A stretch of DNA of 9,078 nt from an uncultured Holdemanella sp. (GCF_934754935.1 NZ_CAKVJB010000055.1:1-9078), one strand, 5' to 3'; positions 1-5,047 are shown, counted from the stretch's first letter. The notes: generated from the sequence alone by a model not told the origin. Translations and numbers: made by a program.

Positions 1-75
1 TGAATCATCCTCTTTCTATTGTACCACTGGTGTAAATTTTCTCTTTTTGACTAGTCCTATTTATATGCTAACATC

Positions 76-633
76 AATTATATAGTGCTTGGCAGTGAAA
101 TTCATGTTGATATGTTTGATGATCGTTTAGAAATTGCTTCTCCAGGCGGTATGTTTGGAGGTGGAACAATTCAAGAATACGATATTTATAATATACGTTC
201 TATGCGAAGAAATCCCGTAATTGCTGATTTATTTCATCGCATGAAATATATGGAAAGACGCGGAAGTGGTTTAAAAAAGATTATTAGCGAAACAGAAATG
301 CTTCCAGGATATAAAGCTGAATTTAAGCCTAAATTTTCATCAACTGCAATGGATTTTAAAGTTACTTTGCAAAATTTAAACTATACTCCTCAAGTTAACC
401 CACAAGTCACCCCACAAGTTAACCCACAAGTTAAAATTTCTAAACAAATATTAGAATTGTGTGTTGAGCCCAAGACAAAAAGAGAAATTACAACAGCTTG
501 TGGATTTAAAGATATAAAATACTTTACTCAAAACTTCATTGCTCCACTTATGCAATCAGGACAGCTTAAGATGACTATCCCAGATAAACCAAATAGTAGA
601 AACCAAAAATACATCACTACTAAGAATAAATGA
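76..633 (+). pseudogene. 5'-truncated AlbA_2/HATPase_c_4 ('RecG-like' ATP-binding) protein, C-terminal part
   Basis: What remains is the C-terminal half of a putative ATP-binding transcriptional regulator of the AlbA_2/HATPase_c_4 type. The reading frame enters family-like sequence at about base 76 (NYIVLGSEIHVDMFDDR), which matches the '(H)RDYSVLGSEIHVDIFDDR' stretch expected in the middle of such proteins. The DRLEIASPGG loop and the RRGSGLKKI helix typical of the GHKL-like domain follow. Upstream the frame is not family-like and has TAG at 52-54, so the N-terminal AlbA_2 domain and the ATPase N-box are missing. GTG at 85 is only the first formal start. Four tandem 12-bp units (388-435) encode the linker PQVN-PQVT-PQVN-PQVK. 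The last ~60 residues form a winged-helix-like tail ending in a SRNQKYI-type motif. It stops at TGA 631-633, followed by a terminator. The family is inferred from motif recognition, and the fragment is probably non-functional. Confidence 0.82.
388..435 (+). repeat. Four tandem 12-bp units in the linker of AlbA_2-type copy 1
   Basis: The units are CCTCAAGTTAAC, CCACAAGTCACC, CCACAAGTTAAC and CCACAAGTTAAA, at 388-399, 400-411, 412-423 and 424-435. Each codes for PQV plus N, T or K. They lie between the ATPase-like domain and the C-terminal winged helix, as do the repeats in the other two family members of this window. Confidence 0.95.
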
Positions 634-654
634 GACAATACCAATCATCGTACA

Positions 655-694
655 AACAAGCCCTTCCACACTATGTAGAAGGGCTTGTTATTTT
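655..694 (+). terminator. Rho-independent terminator after AlbA_2-type copy 1
   Basis: A perfect 12-bp stem AACAAGCCCTTC/GAAGGGCTTGTT (655-666 and 678-689) with an 11-nt loop starts 22 bases after the stop codon. The downstream U-tract is modest (TATTTT). In the minus direction the stem is followed by TGTACG, so the plus direction is favoured. Confidence 0.8.
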
Positions 695-978
695 AAGAAT
701 GTTCAATAATTTTTAAATAGAATCTAGCTAATTGTAACCTGTCATTCAAACTCGGAAAAGAAAGTTATAACGTAAACATTATTGTTTACTATATATACGC
801 AAATTACACTATTTATATACAATTAACATGTATTATATATCTTTACTATTTTTATTGGTACCATTTTGGTAGCAGCTAGATACCTACAAACAAATTTAAA
901 TATGGTTTAAATTATTTCACACATATTCTCTTTTAAAAGCTACTATTTAAGTACTCTTCCACATCCATTATTTTGAGA
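690..978. other. AT-rich gap without a recognisable gene
   Basis: No reading frame with recognisable protein character was found on either strand. The stretch holds a perfect dyad GTAAACA-ttat-TGTTTAC (772-789) and a short TACC-atttt-GGTA dyad (859-871). It separates the convergent 3' ends of two damaged AlbA_2-type genes. Confidence 0.6.
772..789. promoter_or_regulatory. Operator-like dyad GTAAACA-N4-TGTTTAC
   Basis: Two perfect 7-bp arms around a 4-bp centre give an 18-bp symmetric site of the size bound by a dimeric repressor. No adjacent start codon or promoter is evident, so any function is speculative. Confidence 0.3.
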
Positions 979-1465
979 TTAATCTGTCAAAGTAACTTCC
1001 CAATAACCATTTTTCGGCGACCATGTCGTATAAGAATACCAAGCTCTTTTAATTTCTTAATATTACTTTCTATATTTCGACTGGCAATACCTATTCTATC
1101 AGCCAGTTTAATAATCTTTTGCTGTGTATCATTAAGTTCTACTTGTTGTTCTATTCCCGGTATTTCTCCGATGCTTCTCCGATGCTTCTCTGATGTTTCT
1201 CCGATGTTTCTGTTTTCTTCCATCATCGGAAATAAATTACGGAATAATTCTACGCGAAACATATTATCGAACTTCTGAAATCTAGGTTTCTAAAGTCCAT
1301 ACTCTTCAGCAGCGTTCAGGATTCTTTTTATTCCACTTCCCCATGCCTCAACGAGTCCCATCTGACTAAATATATTGGCAATGCCTTTATTACGGATTTT
1401 CGAATAATCCTTCACAACTTCCTCATAAGTTAATCTGTTATGTAAAGGTGAATTATCATTTTTAT
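979..1465 (-). pseudogene. AlbA_2/HATPase_c_4-type protein, C-terminal remnant with nonsense and frameshift
   Basis: Reading leftwards from about 1465, the minus strand encodes NSPLHNRLTYEEVV, then a KIRNKGIANIFSQMGLVEA stretch and the GSGIKRIL helix. These correspond to the end of the HATPase_c_4 domain. An in-frame TAG (1292-1290) follows EYGL and precedes KPRFQKFDNMFRVELFRN in the same frame. A repeat-encoded linker (NIGETSEKHRRSIGE) and a winged helix (RNIESNIKKLKELGIL) come next. Near the end, an A-run of five (T-run 1010-1014 on plus) puts the tail out of frame. One extra A would restore KNGYWEVTLTD and a TAA at 981-979, matching the GYW ending of the copy at 4911. The N-terminal half is absent. 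ATG at 1262 is an internal methionine, not a real start. A plus-strand ORF over the same bases is a shadow. Confidence 0.85.
1165..1208 (-). repeat. Four tandem 11-bp units in the linker of AlbA_2-type copy 2
   Basis: The plus-strand units are TCTCCGATGCT (twice), TCTCTGATGTT and TCTCCGATGTT, at 1165-1175, 1176-1186, 1187-1197 and 1198-1208. Because 11 is not a multiple of three, the coding frame rotates through the repeat and yields ETSEKHRRSIGE rather than a simple peptide repeat. Confidence 0.95.
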
Positions 1466-1483
1466 TATATAATCACTAATACT

Positions 1484-1489
1484 AGGAGG
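1484..1489 (+). promoter_or_regulatory. Shine-Dalgarno AGGAGG ahead of an ATA codon
   Basis: AGGAGG is followed by a 7-nt spacer and then ATA at 1497, the first codon of the antitoxin-like reading frame. The spacing is ideal for a start codon, but ATG is not there. Confidence 0.6.
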
Positions 1490-1496
1490 TATACTC

Positions 1497-1666
1497 ATAA
1501 ATATCGATCAAACTCCTAACCAGAATGATTTATTTATTGTTGAAAATGAAAAATGCTTGAACTAAAGAAAGCTCTACTTTCGATAGATGAAAATAGAGCA
1601 TCAGAAAAAAATGGTTGCACGCTCGATGAATTAGAGGCATGTCTTAATGATGTGATTGAATCGTAA
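1497..1666 (+). pseudogene. Relic of a small antitoxin-like gene (start lost, frameshifted)
   Basis: From ATA at 1497 the frame reads INIDQTPNQNDLFIVENEK and then stops. A second frame, from ATG at 1553, reads MLELKKALLSIDENRAS and so on to LDELEACLNDVIES, ending at TAA 1664-1666. Adding one A to the A-run at 1549-1553 joins the two into one frame of about 57 residues behind a perfect Shine-Dalgarno. Charged, helical composition and small size resemble type II antitoxins of the RelB/YefM sort, but no family-specific motif is visible and no partner toxin is adjacent. The 37-residue piece from ATG 1553 could be made separately, but it has no good ribosome site. The antitoxin label is a guess from size and composition; that it was one gene is better supported. 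Confidence 0.5.
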
Positions 1667-1791
1667 ATTTAAAAATCCTCCGCACCGCAAAACTAATTAC
1701 ATTATCAATCTATTACGATTGGAGGATAGACTATAATATTATGATTATAATGTAGGTAAAATAATAAAACCTTATAAAGTTAATTTTTTGT

Positions 1792-2196
1792 TTAGCATAA
1801 ATTTAATTGTTTTTTCAACGCCTCTTGCAACACCTGTGAAAAATTAATATTTTTTTCTAACGCAGCTGAATTAAGCCATGCAGGTAAAGTAACCGTTCTA
1901 TGTACAGCTCTATTTATATTCGCTAATCGAATTGAAGGCATATACACATCTACCAATACAGCTCGTTCGTTCGATTCTAATACTACTTCATGCAATGGTG
2001 TTGCTTGTGGAATTGTTTCTCCATCTTCCTCCATACCAGCCAATACGACACCTAGTAATTCTCTAGCAGATAATAATGCATCTTCTTCATCTTTTCCACT
2101 AGTAGCTACATGAAGATCTGGAAAATCCACTGCGATTTCTTGGCCTTCAACATAAGTAAAAACAGCTGGATAAAAATAACGTTCGACTTTTTTCAT
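1792..2196 (-). CDS. hicB: HicB family antitoxin
   Basis: This is the antitoxin of a HicAB type II pair, which binds HicA and represses its own promoter. The 134 residues begin with the HicB partial RNase-H-like fold: YPAVFTYVEGQEIAVDFPDL, then a DEEDALLSARELLGVVL helix and an IPQATPL loop. A C-terminal ribbon-helix-helix-type segment follows (about residues 95-132: NRAVHRTVTLPAWLNSAALEKN to the end). Length is normal for a HicB with a DNA-binding tail. The start at 2196 follows GGAG after an A/T-rich 10-nt spacer, acceptable though slightly long. It lies 35 bp downstream of hicA in the usual toxin-first order, so the two are likely co-transcribed. The gene looks intact, unlike most neighbours. 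No clear terminator follows; a TCCTCC/GGAGGA pairing (1676-1726) has a very long loop. Confidence 0.93.
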   Translation of the reverse strand: MKKVERYFYPAVFTYVEGQEIAVDFPDLHVATSGKDEEDALLSARELLGVVLAGMEEDGETIPQATPLHEVVLESNERAVLVDVYMPSIRLANINRAVHRTVTLPAWLNSAALEKNINFSQVLQEALKKQLNLC

Positions 2197-2228
2197 AAAA
2201 AATTTTCTCCTTCTTTAAGTACGGGAGA

Positions 2229-2249
2229 GGACTAATCAAAAATTAGTCC
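2229..2249 (-). repeat. Inverted repeat at the hicA stop codon
   Basis: Arms GGACTAAT/ATTAGTCC (8 bp, 5-nt loop) span the last codons and TAG stop of hicA, just upstream of the hicB ribosome site. There is no U-tract, so it is not a typical terminator. It could stabilise or punctuate the hicA-hicB message. Confidence 0.55.
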
Positions 2250-2429
2250 CGATTGCTCCTCAATCCTCTTTAAAGTTTTTGGTGGTATGTCCTTGTCTGG
2301 ATGCTTTACAGTTGTACGTCCTTTTTTAGTTGGATGTTTAAACTGATGATGCGACCCAACACAAGAAACCTCATACCAACCATCCTTTTTTAGAAGTTTG
2401 ATAATCTCCCTTGAGGAAAAACTTTTTAT
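2232..2429 (-). CDS. hicA: HicA family toxin (mRNA interferase), apparent ATA start
   Basis: HicA toxins are small dsRBD-fold mRNA interferases. The core here, from KSFSSREIIKLLKKDGWYEV to the end, contains the catalytic-histidine motif GSHHQFKHP and the DIPPKTLKRIEEQSG helix, and is the usual ~65 residues. The open frame extends to ATG 2501, but the extra N-terminus (MSDVSFIMIDTYYSM onward) is not HicA-like and overlaps a consensus promoter. Family members start at M-K-S-x-S-S-R-E. That methionine corresponds to ATA at 2429-2427, seven bases after GGAGG (2441-2437). The other candidate starts, ATG at 2459 and GTG at 2447, lie upstream of the predicted transcript 5' end, and no ATG, GTG or TTG follows before the core. 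The toxin may therefore be poorly translated or dead, or may start at AUA. It ends with TAG, 35 bp before hicB. Confidence 0.85.
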   Translation of the reverse strand: MKSFSSREIIKLLKKDGWYEVSCVGSHHQFKHPTKKGRTTVKHPDKDIPPKTLKRIEEQSGLIFD

Positions 2430-2447
2430 TTTAGTTCCTCCACGCAC

Positions 2448-2476
2448 AGTATAACACATACTATAATATGTATCAA
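2448..2476 (-). promoter_or_regulatory. Consensus sigma-A promoter for hicAB
   Basis: On the minus strand, TTGATA (2476-2471), a 17-nt spacer and TATACT (2453-2448) form a near-consensus promoter. The predicted start point, about 7 nt on, falls at about 2441, the first G of the hicA GGAGG. The leader would be only about a dozen bases, and the ATG and GTG upstream of the ATA would not be transcribed from it. Confidence 0.75.
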
Positions 2477-2493
2477 TCATTATAAAACTAACA

Positions 2494-2559
2494 TCACTCA
2501 TAAAATTTTTGCGACATTTTTAATTCTAACTTTTTTATTTGCACAGGAGTTAAATACAT
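2494..2559 (-). other. Short open frame upstream of hicA
   Basis: A 21-residue frame, MYLTPVQIKKLELK followed by MSQKFYE, starts 12 nt after GGGAGGAG (2579-2572). The frame stays open upstream for about 20 more codons (NFVSSESSLFAGGVVSV). I recognise no family. It may be a scrap of a deleted gene beside the ATPase stub, or a chance frame. Confidence 0.25.
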
Positions 2560-2567
2560 TACACTGA

Positions 2568-2783
2568 CTACTCCTCCCGCAAATAGTGAGGATTCTGAAC
2601 TGACAAAATTACGCGCATTTGTACATTATTTTCAAACTTTAAATTCCTGTTTTCTGTTGAAGAAGTAAATTCTACAATCAAGCACTTGCCACTTCTTCTA
2701 ACACCAATAATCACCTTTATATTCTGAGTCTTTAACAATCTAATAAGTTGGTTTAAATATGAATCCCTTTTAATGTATTTTAT
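2568..2783 (-). pseudogene. AAA_14/DUF4143-type ATPase, N-terminal stub
   Basis: From ATA at 2783 the minus strand encodes IKYIKRDSYLNQLIRLLK, then NIKVIIGVRRSGKC. This is the opening of AAA_14/DUF4143 ATPases, with the P-loop GxRRxGKS carrying Cys in place of the usual Ser/Thr after Lys. Intact proteins of this type are about 400 residues. Here homology fades soon after the P-loop (LIVEFTSSTENRNLKF onward is not family-like to my eye) and TAG at 2570-2568 ends the frame. The first codon is ATA where ATG is expected, five bases after a weak GGGG. A 12-bp-arm inverted repeat (2793-2829) sits immediately upstream, plausibly the former operator. With Walker B, sensor and C-terminal regions gone, no ATPase can be made. 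Confidence 0.7.
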
Positions 2784-2792
2784 AAGAACCCC

Positions 2793-2829
2793 ATTACCAA
2801 AACTTTAATTTTTTTATAGTTTTGGTAAT
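2793..2829. promoter_or_regulatory. Inverted repeat upstream of the ATPase stub
   Basis: Perfect 12-bp arms ATTACCAAAACT/AGTTTTGGTAAT surround a 13-nt T-rich centre. The site ends 10 bp before the first codon of the AAA_14 stub on the minus strand, a natural place for an autoregulatory operator or leader hairpin. Its arm resembles that of the 2962-3004 dyad (both contain ATTA(G)CCAAAA). Confidence 0.6.
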
Positions 2830-2871
2830 TGTTTTTACGTTTCTAAATTAATTCAGCAAACAAAAAGTCAC

Positions 2872-2919
2872 ATTTTTCAGACGACTATAACATTACATAT
2901 AGCTACGGTTCTGAAAAAT
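2872..2919. repeat. Imperfect long hairpin (10-bp outer stem)
   Basis: The outer arms ATTTTTCAGA/TCTGAAAAAT (2872-2881, 2910-2919) are perfect. Inner pairing CTATA/TATAG (2885-2889, 2898-2902) extends the structure. It is flanked by direct repeats of TTAATTCAGCA. There is no U-tract after it. Confidence 0.6.
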
Positions 2920-2961
2920 AGAAAATATCATTTTCTTGTTAATTCAGCATGTAGAATTCCC

Positions 2962-3004
2962 TATATTAGCCAAAAATGAAATTTTATTGATTTTGGCTAA
3001 TATA
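2962..3004. promoter_or_regulatory. Inverted repeat with 14-bp arms
   Basis: Perfect arms TATATTAGCCAAAA/TTTTGGCTAATATA surround a 15-nt A/T centre. It is related in sequence to the dyad in front of the AAA_14 stub, so it may be the operator of another lost gene of the same kind. There is no terminal U-run. Confidence 0.55.
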
Positions 3005-3022
3005 ATCTTTATAAGTGAATGA

Positions 3023-3058
3023 TTTAACTCGGCATGCCGAGTTAAATGCCGAGTTAAA
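3023..3058. repeat. 24-bp perfect palindrome plus a third 12-mer copy
   Basis: TTTAACTCGGCA (3023-3034) is followed directly by its complement TGCCGAGTTAAA (3035-3046) and a second direct TGCCGAGTTAAA (3047-3058). One copy is therefore inverted relative to two tandem copies with no spacer. The 12-mer matches 8 of 12 positions of CCACAAGTTAAA, the last linker unit of the AlbA_2-type gene at 424-435. Confidence 0.9.
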
Positions 3059-3186
3059 ATTTATATAACCTGAATTATTCATGAAAATATATCATACATC
3101 ATCTAATAAATAAATTCACAGTTGAAATTTTACAACGATAACAAATTTGATATTTGGTTATGACAAATACAGCTATTAGAAAAACA

Positions 3187-3211
3187 ACAGGCAATCGTGT
3201 AGACTGCCTGT
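3187..3211 (-). terminator. Hairpin with U-tract on the minus strand
   Basis: Arms ACAGGCA/TGCCTGT (7 bp, 11-nt loop) are followed in the minus direction by TGTTTTTC, which fits a weak intrinsic terminator for leftward transcription. No minus-strand gene is visible just to the right, so its original gene may have been lost. Confidence 0.45.
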
Positions 3212-3306
3212 CATTTAAAATAATTCATTAGAAATTTTTTATTTATTCAAACTCGACCACTTTTTTTGTATATAAGCCTGAAAAAGCGCATAAAACGGCT
3301 TGTTTT

Positions 3307-3341
3307 AAACACTTGTAAACCGTGGCTTACAGGTGTTTTTT
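3307..3341 (+). terminator. Rho-independent terminator, orphaned
   Basis: Arms AAACACTTGTAA/TTACAGGTGTTT (3307-3318, 3327-3338) pair over 12 bp with one U-G wobble around an 8-nt loop, then run into six T's (3336-3341). No convincing plus-strand gene ends here. A second small hairpin, AAGCC/GGCTT (3274-3301), lies just upstream. Confidence 0.65.
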
Positions 3342-3377
3342 ACCAATCTGTTTTCACACGTTGTCACGCAGCTCACT

Positions 3378-3415
3378 CCTTTTACATAACCAGTGATTCG
3401 ACTGGTATGGGAAAG
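3378..3415 (+). repeat. 38-bp direct repeat, left copy
   Basis: The repeat starts CCTTTTACATAACC and ends GGTATGGGAAAG, with an internal 6-bp dyad ACCAGT/ACTGGT (central base G at 3400). It matches 5002-5039 at 37 of 38 positions. The copies start 1624 bp apart and enclose the third AlbA_2-type gene with its terminator. Confidence 0.95.
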
Positions 3416-3573
3416 GAATTTTTATTATTGAAAAGCTAAGGTAAAAGAAATTGCTATGCAAAAAAAGAAAATAGTTAAGTAGAAATCAAATCTATTTCAA
3501 TGGTATTATATTTTATAGAATTTAATAGGTAGTGCTTATATGTTTTAATCAAATTTTGCTGAATTCAAAGCGG

Positions 3574-3580
3574 AAAGGAG
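3574..3580 (+). promoter_or_regulatory. Shine-Dalgarno fixing the start of the 3589 gene
   Basis: AAAGGAG lies 8 nt before ATG 3589. This selects 3589 over the longer open frame beginning with GTG at 3532, whose extra 19 codons lack family character. Confidence 0.8.
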
Positions 3581-3588
3581 ACCTTATA

Positions 3589-4911
3589 ATGCTGATGGAG
3601 AATAATAGAACAGAATTTAAACAAGATTTAAACGATAAACTAGAAAAGGAAGTAGTTGCATTCTTAAATAATCGCGAAGGTGGAGTTTTATATATTGGCG
3701 TTGATGATAATGGTAAGGGCATTGGAGTTTCTAATTTAGATGATACTCAATTAAAAATTGCAGATCGAATTAAAAATAACATCCTTCCTTCTACGCTAGG
3801 ATTATTTGATATAGTTACTGAAAATGTTGATAATGTAACCGTTATAAAAATATTAATATCTAGTGGACTAGAAAAACCTTATTACATCAAGAAAAACGGA
3901 ATGTCTCCAAATGGTTGTTTTACAAGAACCGGAACTTCAACTCAACAAATGACCACTTCAATGATTGATGACCTTTATAGTAAAAGAATTCATACAACTT
4001 TAAGAAACATTCCTTCACCAAGACAAGATTTATCTTTTGCCCAATTGAAAATTTACTATCAAGAAAGAGGCCTTGAATTAAATGATAAATTCGCAAATTC
4101 TTTAGAACTGCTTACACCTGATGGCAAATATAATTACGTAGCATACCTTCTTGCTGATGAAAACGGTGTTTCTATTAAAGTTGCAAAATACGCAGGAACT
4201 GATAAAGTTGATTTGATTGAAAACGAAGAGTATGGGTACTGTTCTTTGGTTAAGGCAACATACAACGTGCTTGATAAACTAAAAATTGAGAATGCCACAT
4301 TAGCGAAAATAACTTAGTCTGAAAGAATCGAAAAGAACTTAGTTGATCCAATTCCAATGCGTGAAGCTATTATTAATGCAATTATTTATTCTGATTATTC
4401 TAAAGAAATCCCTCCTGTTTTTGAGATTTTTGCTGACAAAATGGTCTTCACTTCATACGGTGGTTTACTTCCAGGGCAAAGTGAAGAAGATTTCTTCAGT
4501 TGTAGTAGTATGCCTAGAAATCGTGAATTAATGAGAGTATTTAAAGATCTTGGTTTAGTGGAACAATTAGGATCAGGAATGAGTAGGATTTTAAAAGTTT
4601 ACAACAAGAACATCTGTAAAATTTCCGAACACTTTATAAAGGTAGAGTTCCCATTCTCAGTGCCATTAAATCTTTTATCTACCAACAACGGCGATATAAA
4701 CGGCGATATAAATGGCGATATAAATGGCGATATAAATAGAGTTCTATTACTACTTGAGAAGCAACCATCTATTACTGCAAAGCAAATGGCAGAAGTGCTG
4801 CAAATTAGTCCTAGAAAAGTTAGCCGAATCATTAAAGAATTAAAAGAAAAAGAAATCATCGTTAGAATAGGTTCTAATAAAACAGGCTATTGGAAAATAC
4901 AGCACAAATAA
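3589..4911 (+). pseudogene. AlbA_2/HATPase_c_4-type ('RecG-like') ATP-binding protein, full length with one internal TAG
   Basis: This is a putative ATP-binding DNA-interacting regulator; the family's exact role is not established. Residues ~5-120 form the AlbA_2 domain (NRTEFKQDLN, then NNREGGVLYIGVDDNGKGIGV). A middle segment ends NATLAKIT, where TAG (4315-4317) interrupts the frame. The same frame then continues SERIEKNLVDPIPMREAIINAI (the GHKL-like N-box), the SYGGLLPGQSEEDFF loop and EQLGSGMSRIL. A linker of four NGDI repeats and a winged helix (QMAEVLQISPRKVSRIIKELKEKEI) ending in GYWKI follow. Without the stop it would be 440 residues, a typical full length. Two partial products (242 and up to 198 residues) would split AlbA_2 from the ATPase-like domain. 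The gene has its own terminator and is bracketed by 38-bp direct repeats. The stop could be a real mutation, a sequencing error or a read-through codon. Confidence 0.9.
4687..4734 (+). repeat. Four tandem 12-bp units in the linker of AlbA_2-type copy 3
   Basis: The units are AACGGCGATATA twice and AATGGCGATATA twice, in perfect register (4687-4698, 4699-4710, 4711-4722, 4723-4734), encoding NGDI four times. The C/T differences are synonymous (AAC/AAT, Asn). Confidence 0.97.
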
Positions 4912-4916
4912 AAATT

Positions 4917-4941
4917 AAGCGTTGAAATTCAACGCTTTTTT
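4917..4941 (+). terminator. Rho-independent terminator of the 3589 gene
   Basis: Arms AAGCGTTGAA/TTCAACGCTT (4917-4926, 4928-4937) form a strong stem, effectively 8 bp with a 5-nt loop, ending in six T's. It begins 5 bp after the TAA stop at 4909-4911. Confidence 0.92.
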
Positions 4942-5001
4942 AGACTTGTTATCAAACATGATTTACTAGCCAAGCAAGCCAACAAGTAATATCCTCTCGC
5001 C

Positions 5002-5039
5002 CCTTTTACATAACCAGTGATTCAACTGGTATGGGAAAG
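5002..5039 (+). repeat. 38-bp direct repeat, right copy
   Basis: Same sequence as 3378-3415 except A at 5024 for G at 3400. It ends 8 bp before the start of the XRE gene, so it is also that gene's 5' leader. The base change falls in the loop of the ACCAGT/ACTGGT dyad. Confidence 0.95.
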
Positions 5040-5047
5040 CTAACTAT

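Larger units (their letters stand above)
2784..3588. other. Long intergenic region rich in inverted repeats
   Basis: No intact gene was found. The region holds, in order, dyads at 2793-2829, 2872-2919, 2962-3004 and 3023-3058, a hairpin at 3187-3211, a plus-strand terminator at 3307-3341 and the first copy of a 38-bp direct repeat at 3378-3415. An 11-bp direct repeat TTAATTCAGCA (2848-2858 and 2939-2949) flanks the second dyad. The last ~170 bp lead into the third AlbA_2-type gene. Short open frames here lack family character. Confidence 0.75.

Noticed and set aside
973..1278. Plus-strand open frame of about 100 codons
   Set aside because: It is antisense to the AlbA_2-type remnant; its low-complexity peptide has no family character, and the minus strand carries recognisable motifs throughout.
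1675..1727. ATCCTCC/GGAGGAT pairing downstream of hicB as a terminator
   Set aside because: The loop is 39 nt and no clean U-tract follows, so support is too weak.
2430..2501. HicA start at ATG 2501, ATG 2459 or GTG 2447
   Set aside because: The extra N-terminus is not HicA-like and overlaps a consensus promoter, and the predicted transcript begins downstream of all three codons.
3220..3318. Short plus-strand open frame ending CFKHL just inside the orphan terminator
   Set aside because: No start with a ribosome site and no recognisable family; the stop lies within the hairpin arm, so it is probably chance.
3532..3588. GTG start extending the third AlbA_2-type gene by 19 codons
   Set aside because: The extension lacks family character, while AAAGGAG is correctly spaced for ATG 3589.
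4343..4531. Plus-strand open frame overlapping the AlbA_2-type gene
   Set aside because: Out-of-frame shadow of the GHKL-like domain coding sequence.
4687..4734. CRISPR-like short repeats
   Set aside because: Units are contiguous with no spacers and encode an in-frame protein linker.
4599..4859. Minus-strand open frame with an ISPF repeat
   Set aside because: The repeat is the antisense of the NGDI linker; the plus strand encodes a recognisable winged helix.
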